From: an uncultured Desulfovibrio sp.
Lineage (GTDB): Bacteria; Desulfobacterota; Desulfovibrionia; Desulfovibrionales; Desulfovibrionaceae
Reading direction: 5' to 3'
NCBI RefSeq assembly: GCF_910584445.1
Contig: NZ_CAJUBO010000001.1
Span: forward strand, 97,603-161,602
DNA: 64,000 nucleotides
Numbering within the stretch: the stretch's first letter is position 1; each line of letters starts with the position of its first letter. Positions 10,820 through 19,433 of this stretch are shown here, one piece after another. The translations under genes were made by a program, and so were the position numbers. The notes beneath the pieces are model-generated. The model made no database searches, had not been told where the DNA came from, and was given only the letters and a program-made list of their open reading frames with translations.

Positions 10820-10883
10820 CTGACCTCCGTGCCGCCGGCGGCCGGGCGGCCCCCCAGTGTCCGGGGCGGCGCGCGGACACGCC

Positions 10884-10924
10884 GAAAAAAGGCCACCGTT
10901 CCGGCGCACACCGGAACAGTGGCC
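10884..10924 (-). terminator. Rho-independent terminator of the rlpA-like gene
   Basis: On the minus strand a 14-bp stem with one wobble pair (10924-10911 with 10904-10891) and a 6-base loop is followed by six T residues. It lies 30 bases beyond the stop of the rlpA-like gene. Confidence 0.85.
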
Positions 10925-10953
10925 TTTGGCTCCCTGCTGCCGGACCGGGCGCG

Positions 10954-11691
10954 TCAGCGCGCGCTGTCCAGAACCACCTCGGCTTCGGGATGCGCCTGAC
11001 GCAGGGCCTCATGCATGGCGGCCGCGTCCGCGAAGGCGCGGAACGGTCCCACCCTGCTGGCACCCCCGTGGGCACCGTAGCGGATGAAATAGGCCTGATC
11101 CGCCTTGAGCGGCGTTCCTGTCTCGTCGCTCACCACTTCAAGGTCCACCCGGCCCACGCCGCGCTTGCCCAGGTTGATCTGTTGGGCAGCGGCATAGGAG
11201 AGGTCGATGATCCTGCCGCGCACGAAGGGTCCGCGGTCCGTCACGCAGACCATGACGCTCTTGCCGTTGTCCTGATCCGTGACCTTGACGACCGTGCCCA
11301 TGGGCAGGGTGCGGTGAGCGGCCGTGAACGTGTACATATCATAGGAAAGGCCGCTTGCCGTGGCCTTGTTGTGGAAATCGGGACCGTACCAGGATGCCTT
11401 GCCGGAGAGCAGTTCGCCCTGCTGGGCGCGTTTGAGCCAGAGGTCGCGGTCGGCGGCGTTGTTCTTTGCCGTCGTCAGGCGCGCCTTGCCGCTTTTCACG
11501 CCTTTTTTGGCGTGCCGCTTGTCTTTTGCGCGGGAGGCCGTTTTTTTGGCGGTCTTGCCCTGCTTTTTGACGGATGCCTTCCGGCTCTTGGTCTGGACGG
11601 AGGTTGAAGCCGCATGCGCGGTGAGGGGGGCGGCGATGCACAGGCAGAGCGCGAGCGCCGTCCCGAGGGAAAGCCAGCGCAGATACTTCAT
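10954..11691 (-). CDS. rlpA: RlpA-family septal ring lytic transglycosylase-like lipoprotein or exoprotein
   Basis: A 245-residue secreted protein. A signal peptide (MKYLRWLSLGTALALCLCIA, probably cleaved after AHA) is followed by a Lys/Arg-rich linker of about 60 residues. The double-psi beta-barrel comes next: GKASWYGPDFHNKATASG, HRTLPMGTVVKVT and VTDRGPFVRGRIIDLS contain the conserved catalytic-type His and Asp. The C-terminal segment GASRVGPFRAFADAAAMHEAL looks like a short SPOR-like domain that would bind denuded septal peptidoglycan. RlpA proteins cleave peptidoglycan glycan strands during division. The start follows AGGAAGC. Confidence 0.88.
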   Translation of the reverse strand: MKYLRWLSLGTALALCLCIAAPLTAHAASTSVQTKSRKASVKKQGKTAKKTASRAKDKRHAKKGVKSGKARLTTAKNNAADRDLWLKRAQQGELLSGKASWYGPDFHNKATASGLSYDMYTFTAAHRTLPMGTVVKVTDQDNGKSVMVCVTDRGPFVRGRIIDLSYAAAQQINLGKRGVGRVDLEVVSDETGTPLKADQAYFIRYGAHGGASRVGPFRAFADAAAMHEALRQAHPEAEVVLDSAR

Positions 11692-12087
11692 GATGCTTCC
11701 TTGGTTGGCGTTGTGAGGCTGCGCGGCCGTGCCGCGCGGGCCGCGCCCGCGGCCCTGACCCCCCTGAAGTTCCGCTGGCGGGCCGACGCCTCTGCGCGCC
11801 GGCAGCGCCCTCCGGGAGGGATGCCTTTTCCTCAGTTGAGGCAACTATAGCCCCGGAAAAGAAGGGCTGTCAAACCCGGACCCGGCGACCGCAGGGACCG
11901 GTCTTTTTCACCCCGCATGCCCTTGTCACCCGGGGGATTATTGCATATAACCGCCGCAGACGCGCCGGGGGGCGCGCTTTGTTCTTTTTCCGGCCGCGTT
12001 GTGGGCGCGGCCGTACCGTCAACGCGCGGCGCGGGCGCCTGCCTTCGCGCCGCTGCATGCCTTCAGGCGCATAAGGGAGCGTACGCG
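11692..12087. other. Gene-free divergent region between rlpA and pdxS
   Basis: About 400 bases hold the promoter for pdxS (separate entry) and a GC hairpin in its leader: stem 11991-11998 with 12006-12013, eight perfect pairs. Upstream sequence toward rlpA is GC-rich, with no clear promoter seen for that gene. Confidence 0.6.
11923..11951 (+). promoter_or_regulatory. Sigma-70-type promoter for pdxS-pdxT
   Basis: TTGTCA (11923-11928), a 17-base spacer and TATAAC (11946-11951) stand out in very GC-rich DNA. Transcription would start near 11958 and leave a leader of about 130 bases before pdxS, which includes the 11991-12013 hairpin. Confidence 0.7.
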
Positions 12088-12987
12088 ATGAACAACGGCA
12101 AACACGGTGAACGCGGCACCATCCGCCTCAAGACAGGCCTGGCCGAAATGCTCAAGGGCGGCGTCATCATGGACGTCACCACTCCGGAGCAGGCGAAGAT
12201 CGCCGAGGACGCGGGCGCCTGCGCCGTCATGGCGCTGGAGCGCGTTCCCGCCGACATCCGCGCGGCCGGCGGCGTGGCCCGCATGGCCGACCCGACCATC
12301 GTCAAGCGGATCATGGAAGTGGTGAGCATCCCGGTCATGGCGAAGGCGCGCATCGGCCATTTTGTGGAGGCGCGCATCCTCGAGGCCCTGGGCGTGGACT
12401 ATATCGACGAGAGCGAGGTCCTCACCCCGGCCGACGACCGTTACCATATCGACAAGCAGAAGTTCACGGTGCCCTTTGTCTGTGGCTGCCGCAATCTGGG
12501 CGAGGCCCTGCGCCGCATCGCCGAGGGCGCGGCCATGATCCGCACCAAGGGCGAGCCGGGCACCGGCAACGTGGTGGAGGCCGTGCGCCACTGCCGCATG
12601 GTCATGGACGAGATCCGCATGCTCTGCGCCCTGCCCGAGGCCGAAGTGCCCAACTTCGCCAAGGAATGCGGCGCCCCGCTGGAGCTTTGCTATATCGTGC
12701 GCGAGCAGGGGCGCCTGCCGGTGGTGAATTTCGCGGCCGGCGGCATCGCCACCCCGGCGGACGCGGCCCTGATGATGCAGCTCGGCTGCGACGGCGTCTT
12801 TGTGGGTTCGGGCATCTTCAAGTCCGGCGATCCGGCCAAGCGCGCCAAGGCCATTGTCCAGGCCGTGACCAACTACAAGGATTACGCGCTGCTGGCCGAG
12901 ATCTCCCGGGACCTCGGCGAACCCATGGTGGGCATCGAGATCTCCCAGATCCCGGAAGAACAGCGCATGCAGGAACGGGGCTGGTAG
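12088..12987 (+). CDS. pdxS: Pyridoxal 5'-phosphate synthase, synthase subunit PdxS
   Basis: A 299-residue TIM-barrel subunit, normal family length. Key stretches are GGVIMDVTTPEQAKIAEDAG (catalytic Asp), VMAKARIGHFVEA (the Schiff-base Lys that binds ribose 5-phosphate) and IRTKGEPGTGN (second Lys). PdxS makes PLP from ribose 5-phosphate, glyceraldehyde 3-phosphate and ammonia, the ammonia coming from PdxT. The start at 12088 is preceded by AAGGGAG; an upstream in-frame extension lacks the family's N-terminus. pdxT follows after three bases. Confidence 0.98.
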   Translation: MNNGKHGERGTIRLKTGLAEMLKGGVIMDVTTPEQAKIAEDAGACAVMALERVPADIRAAGGVARMADPTIVKRIMEVVSIPVMAKARIGHFVEARILEALGVDYIDESEVLTPADDRYHIDKQKFTVPFVCGCRNLGEALRRIAEGAAMIRTKGEPGTGNVVEAVRHCRMVMDEIRMLCALPEAEVPNFAKECGAPLELCYIVREQGRLPVVNFAAGGIATPADAALMMQLGCDGVFVGSGIFKSGDPAKRAKAIVQAVTNYKDYALLAEISRDLGEPMVGIEISQIPEEQRMQERGW

Positions 12988-12990
12988 GCC

Positions 12991-13596
12991 ATGACGGCGG
13001 CGAAGAACCCCCTGGTGGGCGTCCTCGCCCTTCAGGGGGCCTTCCGTGAGCATGTGGCCGCCCTGGCCCGGCTGGGCGCGGCCACGCGCGAAGTGCGCCA
13101 GCTCAGGGACATGGCCGGCATCGACACCATGGTCATCCCCGGCGGCGAAAGCACCACCATGGGCAAGCTCCTGACGGACCTGGAAATGCTGGAGCCGCTG
13201 CGGGCGCGCATCAGCGGGGGCATGCCGGTCTATGGCAGTTGCGCGGGGCTGATCCTGCTCTGCCGGAGCATCGAAGGCTCGGAACAGCCGCGGCTGGGCG
13301 TTCTGGATGCCGTGGTGCGGCGCAACGCCTTCGGCCGTCAGGTGGACAGCTTCGAGGCGGATCTGACCATCCCCGAACTGGGCGCGGAACCGTTGCCCGC
13401 GGTCTTCATCCGCGCGCCGGTGATCCTCTCCACGGGACCGGAGGTGCGCGTCCTCGCCCGGGTGGAGATGGACGGCGCGGAGCGCGCCGTGGCCGTGCGC
13501 CAGGGCCGCATCCTCGCCACGTCCTTCCATCCCGAACTGACGCCGGACACGCGCTTTCACCGCTATTTTCTGGATATCTGCCGGGGCGCGGCGTAA
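12991..13596 (+). CDS. pdxT: Pyridoxal 5'-phosphate synthase, glutaminase subunit PdxT
   Basis: A 201-residue class I glutamine amidotransferase. It shows VGVLALQGAFREH at the N-terminus, PGGESTTMGKL, the nucleophile Cys in YGSCAGLILL and the His-Glu pair in TSFHPELTPD, all PdxT signatures. It hydrolyses glutamine and channels ammonia to PdxS, which is encoded directly upstream. It ends 25 bases before a clear terminator, so the pair forms a two-gene operon. Confidence 0.98.
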   Translation: MTAAKNPLVGVLALQGAFREHVAALARLGAATREVRQLRDMAGIDTMVIPGGESTTMGKLLTDLEMLEPLRARISGGMPVYGSCAGLILLCRSIEGSEQPRLGVLDAVVRRNAFGRQVDSFEADLTIPELGAEPLPAVFIRAPVILSTGPEVRVLARVEMDGAERAVAVRQGRILATSFHPELTPDTRFHRYFLDICRGAA

Positions 13597-13621
13597 GGCG
13601 CGATTTTTGGAGAAGTCATGG

Positions 13622-13653
13622 AACGCCCCGCCGGTATCCGGTGGGGCGTTTTT
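13622..13653 (+). terminator. Rho-independent terminator of pdxST
   Basis: A 13-bp stem with one wobble pair (13622-13634 with 13638-13650), a 3-base loop, and a T run through 13653. Confidence 0.88.
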
Positions 13654-13679
13654 GCGGACGTTTTCCGGCAGGGGAGGGT

Positions 13680-14525
13680 TCAGCTCTCCATTTGGCGCCC
13701 GCGCTCCCGCGCGGCCAGCACCGCATCCACCAGAAGGCCCGAAAGGCCCGCGCGGTCCAGCACGTTGACGCCGGCGATGGTCAGGCCGCCGGGCGAGCAC
13801 ACGTCGTCGCGCAGCTGCATGAGCGGCGTGGCTCCAGCATCGGCAAGGGCCGCGCAACCGGCAAAAAGCTCCCCGACCATGCGCCGCGACTCGGCGTGCG
13901 GAAAGCCCAGGGTCACGCCCGCCTGGACCAGCCCCTGCATCATGGCGAACACATAGGCGGGTCCGGCGCCGATGAGGGCGGAGAAGTCCGTGAATTTTTC
14001 CTCGGGCAGTTCCAGGCAGAAGCCGAGCTGTCCGAAGAGTTCAAGCAGCGGCGTGCGCCATTCGTCCACATGAGGACCAGGGGCGAAGCAGAAGGCGAAG
14101 ATGCCCTTGCCCACCAGCGCCGTGGTGGTGGGCATGCAGCGGGCCACGGCCACGGCGCCGTCCACGGCGTCCGCGATCCGGGCGAGGCTCACGCCCGCGG
14201 CCACGGAAAGCACGAGCGTTCCCGGCCGCAGGTGCCCGCGCGCGGCCGCCAGCGCCTCGGCCACCTGATACGGCTTGACCGCGAGGATGAGGATGTCGGC
14301 TTTGGCGGCAAGCTCCGGGATGCCGGGAATGACTTCCACGCCCAGCGGCGCCAGGGGTTCCATCTTTTCGGGGCTGCGGTTGTAGCCGCACAGCGTAAGG
14401 CCGGGGAGCTTGCGCGCGGCCAGCCCGAAGAGGATGGCGCCGCCCATGCGGCCGCAGCCGATGCAGCCGACGCGGAGTTTTCCCGCAAGCCGTTTGGGAA
14501 GCGGACTTGTCAGCGGTGCTGTCAT
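13680..14525 (-). CDS. proC: Pyrroline-5-carboxylate reductase
   Basis: A 281-residue NAD(P)H-dependent reductase making the last step of proline synthesis. The Rossmann motif is VGCIGCGRMGGAI near residue 17, followed by ILAVKPYQVAEAL, RCMPTTTALVGKG and the signature ALIGAGPAYVFAMMQGL near residue 160. LRDDVCSPGGLTIAGVNVLD near the C-terminus is the substrate-binding region. The start at MTAPLTS is chosen because upstream in-frame sequence is the shadow of ctpA. It lies 19 bases downstream of ctpA on the same strand and may be co-transcribed. Confidence 0.96.
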   Translation of the reverse strand: MTAPLTSPLPKRLAGKLRVGCIGCGRMGGAILFGLAARKLPGLTLCGYNRSPEKMEPLAPLGVEVIPGIPELAAKADILILAVKPYQVAEALAAARGHLRPGTLVLSVAAGVSLARIADAVDGAVAVARCMPTTTALVGKGIFAFCFAPGPHVDEWRTPLLELFGQLGFCLELPEEKFTDFSALIGAGPAYVFAMMQGLVQAGVTLGFPHAESRRMVGELFAGCAALADAGATPLMQLRDDVCSPGGLTIAGVNVLDRAGLSGLLVDAVLAARERGRQMES

Positions 14526-14544
14526 GGCGTTTTCCCCGGTGATG

Positions 14545-15951
14545 CTAGCGGGCCTGTGGCGCGGGCGCGGCCTGCGGCGTCCTGATTTCCTGGAGCCGGG
14601 GCAGGCTCTTGACCATTTGCAGGCCCATACGCAACTGGTTGTCGCGGGCGAGCTGCTCCCTGCCCTCGTCCTTGCCGCCCTTGCCCCTGGCGGCCTTGCC
14701 CTTGCCGTTTTCCAGATGCCGGTTGAGGTCCTGCTCGCGGAGGAGCAGGCGGGGATTGTCCTTGTCTTCCGCGCGCGGCGGCTCAAAGACGACCTCGAAG
14801 TCCGGCACGATGCCCTCGGCCTGGATGGAACTGCCATTGGGCGTGTAGTAGAGGGCCACGGTGAGCTTGAGGCCCGAACCGTCGGACAGGGGGATGATGT
14901 TCTGCACCGAACCCTTGCCGAAGGAGCGTTCGCCGAGGATGGGCGCGCGCTTCTGGTCGCGCAGGGCGCCGGCCACGATTTCCGAGGCCGAGGCCGAACC
15001 GGCGTTGACCAGCACCACCATGGGCACGTCGATGTCATCGGCCTGCCTGCGCGCGGCATAGGTGCGCCGGGCGCCGTCGTCGCGTCCCTTGATGGAAACG
15101 ATGGTGCCCTTGTCGAGGAAGGTGTCGGACACGCTCACCGCCTGGTCGAGCAGGCCGCCGGGGTTGTTGCGCAGGTCAAGGACGATGCCCTTGAGTCCGC
15201 CGGTGGCCGCGCTCTCCTTCTGGGCCTGTTTGAGCGCTTCCTTGAGTTCCTCGGTGGTGCGCTCGGAAAAGCGCGTGAGGCGCACCCAGTAGTAGCCGTC
15301 CTCCAGCTGTTTGGCCTTGACGCTGATGAGCGGGATGGCGTCGCGGGTGATGCGCACGGTCTGGGGAGTCTTGGCATTGCTGTGGAGGATGGTCAGCTCC
15401 ACCTCGCTGCCCTTGGCCCCGCGGATGCGGGAGACCACTTCCTGAAGCGAAAGCTCCTGCGCGGGCTGGCCGTCGATGGAGAGGATGACGTCGCCCGGCT
15501 GGAGTCCGGCGCGAAAGGCGGGGGTGTCCTCAATGGGCGTCACTACGATCACCTGGCCGTTCTCCAGAGAGATCTCGATGCCCACGCCAAAGAATTCGCC
15601 GGAGGTGGTCTCCTGCATCTCCTTGTATTCGTCGGACGTCATGAAGGTGGAGTGCGGATCAAGCCCCTGGAGCATGCCCTTGAGGGCGCCGTTGATCAGC
15701 TCCGCCTGGGTGACGTCCTTGACGTAGTTGCGCTCCACCAGATCGAGCACCTGGCTGAAACGGCGGGCGGCATCATACTTGTTGAGTTTTTCCCTGGTCT
15801 GATCCCGGGCCTGTTCTTTCTGTGCCTTGGCGGCGTCCCTGCTCTGGTTGCGCGCGGGGGCGGCGCCTTCGGGACCGGGAGCCGCCTGCGCGCCGCAGCC
15901 GCACAGGAGGAGCAGGAAGGCGAGAAGGCAGGAGGGGGCGAAAACGCGCAT
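14545..15951 (-). CDS. ctpA: Carboxyl-terminal processing protease (S41), probable lipoprotein
   Basis: A 468-residue periplasmic Ser/Lys protease. The N-terminus ends in LLLLCGC, compatible with a lipobox. A helical linker follows, then a PDZ domain at about residues 115-195 (EFFGVGIEISLE, GLQPGDVILSIDG). The peptidase core has VLDLRNNPGGLLDQAVSV, catalytic S321 in AGSASASEI and K346 in SFGKGSVQ. Such proteases trim periplasmic proteins and cell-wall hydrolases. The C-terminal stretch of about 80 residues is charged, with a Lys/Gly-rich linker. It is divergent from dacA, also a cell-wall gene. Confidence 0.95.
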   Translation of the reverse strand: MRVFAPSCLLAFLLLLCGCGAQAAPGPEGAAPARNQSRDAAKAQKEQARDQTREKLNKYDAARRFSQVLDLVERNYVKDVTQAELINGALKGMLQGLDPHSTFMTSDEYKEMQETTSGEFFGVGIEISLENGQVIVVTPIEDTPAFRAGLQPGDVILSIDGQPAQELSLQEVVSRIRGAKGSEVELTILHSNAKTPQTVRITRDAIPLISVKAKQLEDGYYWVRLTRFSERTTEELKEALKQAQKESAATGGLKGIVLDLRNNPGGLLDQAVSVSDTFLDKGTIVSIKGRDDGARRTYAARRQADDIDVPMVVLVNAGSASASEIVAGALRDQKRAPILGERSFGKGSVQNIIPLSDGSGLKLTVALYYTPNGSSIQAEGIVPDFEVVFEPPRAEDKDNPRLLLREQDLNRHLENGKGKAARGKGGKDEGREQLARDNQLRMGLQMVKSLPRLQEIRTPQAAPAPQAR

Positions 15952-16324
15952 GATTGCCTCGAAGGTTGGTCAGGGGTCGGGCAGGCCGCCGGCACTGCGG
16001 CGGCCTGAAAAGCAAAAGCGGCCCGCGGCGTTGCCGCCGCAAATGCCGCCAAACGGGTTTGCGTTCACTGGTACGCCGGAATGCGGCGCTGATAGTGCCG
16101 TTTTTCAGGTGAAAAGGCAATGCCGCGGCACGGGGAATGTCGCGAAACGCGGCGGCGCGAACAAGCTAAGGCGTTTCCCCCGGACGTCAAGGGGCGCGTT
16201 TCCGGCATCCGGCCGGCGAGGGAACCGCCGTTTCCCACCTTTTTTCTTGCAAGCGGCGGCCGGAAGGCTTATTGGGAACCAAAACCCTGCGTATCCCGCC
16301 CACTTCCTTCAGCCCAGGATCCCC
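15952..16324. other. Gene-free divergent region between ctpA and dacA
   Basis: About 370 bases, somewhat less GC-rich than the genes. A weak promoter-like pair TTGCAA and TATTGG with a 17-base gap precedes dacA by about 50 bases. Nothing else was recognised, and overlapping reading frames here lack family features. Confidence 0.45.
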
Positions 16325-17521
16325 ATGCCGTTTTTTCGTCGCGCCCGTTTTTGCCGTCCGTTGTGCCCGGCCGTCCTGTTCCTTCTGCTCCTGTCCGCGG
16401 CGCCGGCCGTCGCGGCGGCTCCCGAAGTGCTTCCGGCCAGCGCCGTGGGCGTTTCCTCGGCCATTGTCTATGATCTGGACAACGACGCCATCCTCTTCGA
16501 GCAGAACGCGGATGAGCCTATCCCCCCGGCCTCGCTGACCAAGATCCTTTCCATGTTCCTGGCCCTGGATTTCATCCGCGAGGGGCACGCCAGGCCCGAA
16601 ACGACTGTGACCATAAGCCCGGAGGCGGCCGCCACGGGCGGCTCGCGCATGGGGCTGCGGCGGCATGAGACGGTGCGCCTTGACACGCTCCTGCTCGGCA
16701 TGGCGGTCTCTTCGGGCAATGACGCGAGCCATGCGGTGGCGGAATTGGTGGGCGGCTCCGTGCCCGCGTTTGTCGCCATGATGAATGTCAGGGCCAGGGA
16801 ACTGGGCATGCGCGACAGCCTCTTCCTCAATCCACACGGACTCCCGGCGGCGGGGCAGCGGACCACGGCGCGCGACATGCTCACCCTTGCCCGGGCGTAT
16901 CTGCGCTGCCATCCCGATGCCTTGCGGATGCACACCACGCGCCTGCTCACCCACGGCGGCCTGACCACCTGGAACAAGAATCCGCTGCTCGGGCAGTATC
17001 CGGGCGCCGACGGACTCAAGACCGGCTGGATCCGCGCGTCGGGCTACAATCTCATTTTCACGGCCAGCAAGGGCGGCCGGCGCCTGCTCGCGGTCATCAT
17101 GGGCGCGCCCGACGTGACCGCGCGTGGCGTGGAGGCCTGCCGCCTGCTCGATGCGGGCTTTCTTGTCTGCGAAAACCGCGCCGTGTCCGTGGCGGCCGCG
17201 CTGGACACATTGCCTGTGGACGCGCGGCGCATCGATGCGCGCAAGACCGCGCGTGAGGCCGGCCTGCTCAAGGCGGCCCGGGCCTGGGCCGGAAAGGGCA
17301 AGGCCGCGGGCGGCGTCCGGGCCGGCAAGTACGGGCGCGCCCGCTACACCAGGCATGCCGCCACCGCCTACGGCAAACGGACCCAGGGCCGCATCGCCCC
17401 GGCCAAGGCCGCGTCGGCCAAGAGCGGGCGCGGCGACATGCGAAAGGCAAAACGCAAGGCCGAACTCCGCAAGGGCGGCCACGCGGCGCGCGGCAACCGC
17501 GCCCGCGCCGGTTCTGGCTAG
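16325..17521 (+). CDS. dacA: D-alanyl-D-alanine carboxypeptidase (PBP5/6 type)
   Basis: A 398-residue penicillin-binding protein. A signal peptide (cleavage near AVA-AA around residue 31) is followed by the three active-site motifs: S70-L-T-K73, S130-G-N132 and K232-T-G234 in GLKTGWIRASGYNL. It removes the terminal D-Ala of peptidoglycan stem peptides. The catalytic domain ends near residue 285. Instead of the usual beta-rich PBP5 C-terminal domain and amphipathic anchor, the last 115 residues are rich in Lys, Arg, Ala and Gly. This tail may bind anionic wall polymers. Confidence 0.93.
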   Translation: MPFFRRARFCRPLCPAVLFLLLLSAAPAVAAAPEVLPASAVGVSSAIVYDLDNDAILFEQNADEPIPPASLTKILSMFLALDFIREGHARPETTVTISPEAAATGGSRMGLRRHETVRLDTLLLGMAVSSGNDASHAVAELVGGSVPAFVAMMNVRARELGMRDSLFLNPHGLPAAGQRTTARDMLTLARAYLRCHPDALRMHTTRLLTHGGLTTWNKNPLLGQYPGADGLKTGWIRASGYNLIFTASKGGRRLLAVIMGAPDVTARGVEACRLLDAGFLVCENRAVSVAAALDTLPVDARRIDARKTAREAGLLKAARAWAGKGKAAGGVRAGKYGRARYTRHAATAYGKRTQGRIAPAKAASAKSGRGDMRKAKRKAELRKGGHAARGNRARAGSG

Positions 17522-17540
17522 GCGGACACTTGGCTGCGGA

Positions 17541-17569
17541 TTGCCATTTGCCTGAAGATGGGCTAAAAA
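17541..17569 (+). promoter_or_regulatory. Promoter of tRNA-Ser
   Basis: TTGCCA (17541-17546), a 17-base spacer and TAAAAA (17564-17569). The predicted start near 17576 would give a 5' leader of about 29 bases before the tRNA. Confidence 0.6.
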
Positions 17570-17604
17570 ATCTCCCGTTCACGGCATTGCCGGAAACGGA
17601 CCCC

Positions 17605-17698
17605 GGAGGGGTAGCGAAGCGGCCGTAACGCGCTCGACTCGAAATCGAGTTATCGGTGAGTAACCGGTACGTGGGTTCGAATCCCACCCCCTCCGCCA
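17605..17698 (+). tRNA. tRNA-Ser (anticodon CGA)
   Basis: The 94-base gene folds as a class II tRNA. The acceptor arms GGAGGGG and CCCCTCC pair, and the anticodon stem CTCGA/TCGAG carries loop CTCGAAA (anticodon CGA). A long variable arm is typical of tRNA-Ser. The T arm GTGGG/CCCAC has loop TTCGAAT, with discriminator G and an encoded CCA. A truncated integrase lies 173 bases downstream, marking the tRNA 3' end as an integration site. Confidence 0.95.
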
Positions 17699-17870
17699 AA
17701 TGAGTATCCGTTTATGTTCAGGAAAGTCCGCAAGGCATTGAGCCAAGCGGATTTTCTTCGTTGTATGTGTTCTCTGCAATCCGCTGAGGTTCATTGGCAG
17801 CCGCGCAATTGGGGGGCAACGATGGGGCAAGTCGTGACTGTACACGTTGCCCCCTGCCGGAGTTGCCCCC

Positions 17871-18107
17871 ATGCCCTTCAAATTGACGGATACCGCCATC
17901 CGCGCGGCCAAGCCCAGGGAAAAACGCTACAAGCTGGCGGATGGCGAAGGTCTGTACGTTGAAGTTGCCCCCGCCGGGGGCAAGTGGTGGCGCATCAAGT
18001 TCCGCTTCCGCTTCGGCGGCAGGGAGAAACGGCTTGGGGAGCAGCAGTGGTTGGGGAGCAGCAAAGGAGTTTGCCGAGGAGGAAACGGGGTGGCGAAAAA
18101 AGGATAA
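17871..18107 (+). pseudogene. Truncated P4-type tyrosine integrase (N-terminal arm-binding domain only)
   Basis: The first 58 or so residues (MPFKLTDTAIRAAKPREKR, then YKLADGEGLYVEV and WWRIKFRFRFGGREKRL) match the DUF4102 N-terminal domain of P4-like integrases, which normally run to about 400 residues. After GREKRLG the sequence departs from the family and stops by 18107. The core-binding and catalytic domains are absent. Its place just after a tRNA gene, reading away from it, is where such integrases sit at the edge of an island. The remnant cannot be active. Confidence 0.85.
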
Positions 18108-18212
18108 CGGCTTTTGGATTTACGGCTATTAGCGTAATAGTCTGCATAAAATTGATATGTTGATTCAGATGTGTGATTCATAGGCGTCGTTTCTATTTTC
18201 TGAGTTGAAAAT

Positions 18213-19415
18213 CTAGGATATGGAAATGGTGAGGGGAATATGCAATGTGGCTGAACCTGATGATATTAAAAGTATCTCAACGCCAAATTTTGTATTTTTT
18301 ACATTAATATGGCATTTAATAACAAGATCATTATTAAAATTAGAGGTAAAAAATGATTTGTAATATAAAATTTCTCCTGAATTATCGATAATCTTACAAT
18401 CGACGATCCTGACATTTTCTTTTGGAAGATCTTCTGCAAAAATGCGTACTTCTACTTCCCTCTGCCCCTTGAATAGAGGGATATACGGTCCCTGCCAGAC
18501 AGGACCACTTTTCCCCTTATCCATGGTCACCATGTCTCTGTCAGTGTCGTATCTCCCTCCGAGAAGAGTCACCCTATTGCATCGTTCACTGGACGCCCGT
18601 ACAAAAATCTCGCGTGCCAGAGTGCTGAGCGTTTGTGCATCGGGACGACTTTGCGCTTTCTGCGCTTCAACCCACCAGACAAAGGAATCGTCTGGTGCGG
18701 CAAGCCCCCCAAGAGCGCGCCTTAACGAATTATTCTGTCCGCCTGTCCAATTCATGTCAGGCAGGTTCGACGCGATTGTGCCATCCTTGTCACGCAATCG
18801 GATAGCCCCTTTTGCCGAAATCAGGTGAAATCCTGCTGCAGGTAGCAACAGGCGCATATCGTCCAACGTATATTCAGCAATATGCTCCGGCTGCTGATAC
18901 CCAATCAGCGATGTTATGCTTCCGTTTGGGCTGTCTATAACCAGCCATCCTCCAGGTCTGAGAACTCGCCATGCATGCTGGAAAAAGCCAATCAAGTCAC
19001 AAAGAGGGAGATGTTCCAAATTCTGTCCACTGAGGAGCAGATCCACACTCGCATCCGGAATGGCGCTCAGGTCACCGGCAGTTGCTTCTAGCCATTCTAC
19101 ATTACTTGGCAAATCCACAGGCTTGGACATAAAGTATTCAACTCCGATGTGCTTTGCGATTGAACCGTATTCTCGCGCAAACCAGTCGAAGTACCAAGTG
19201 CCGGAACAGCCAACACTGCAAACAGTTTGAGCTCCCGCGGGTATAGAGGCCAAGAGGAAGGAACGTAATTCATGCAGATAGTGATTAAAATCCGTCAGCA
19301 ACAAAGGTGTTGATTTCTGGTCCCCCTCTACATTTGTTTTGGATAGTTTATTTATAATATATTTAGATAGAAAATTCAATGCGTTGCTTGCTGATTTTTT
19401 TATTATGCTTTTCAT
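18213..19415 (-). CDS. Class I SAM-dependent methyltransferase of the glycan island
   Basis: A 400-residue protein. Its middle has a methyltransferase fold: motif I region TVCSVGCSGTWYFDWFAREYG, an acidic residue in IGVEYF, DLLLSGQNLEHLPLCD and RVLRPGGWLVIDSP, followed by an amphipathic region. Motif I is diverged (GCSGT rather than GxGxG). The C-terminal 150 residues form a beta-rich segment of unknown type. The gene is AT-rich and is the last of the minus-strand glycan run, 18 bases after the preceding gene. It may modify a sugar or a polysaccharide end. The substrate is unknown. Confidence 0.7.
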   Translation of the reverse strand: MKSIIKKSASNALNFLSKYIINKLSKTNVEGDQKSTPLLLTDFNHYLHELRSFLLASIPAGAQTVCSVGCSGTWYFDWFAREYGSIAKHIGVEYFMSKPVDLPSNVEWLEATAGDLSAIPDASVDLLLSGQNLEHLPLCDLIGFFQHAWRVLRPGGWLVIDSPNGSITSLIGYQQPEHIAEYTLDDMRLLLPAAGFHLISAKGAIRLRDKDGTIASNLPDMNWTGGQNNSLRRALGGLAAPDDSFVWWVEAQKAQSRPDAQTLSTLAREIFVRASSERCNRVTLLGGRYDTDRDMVTMDKGKSGPVWQGPYIPLFKGQREVEVRIFAEDLPKENVRIVDCKIIDNSGEILYYKSFFTSNFNNDLVIKCHINVKNTKFGVEILLISSGSATLHIPLTISIS

Positions 19416-19433
19416 AAAACAAAATTCCTTTTA

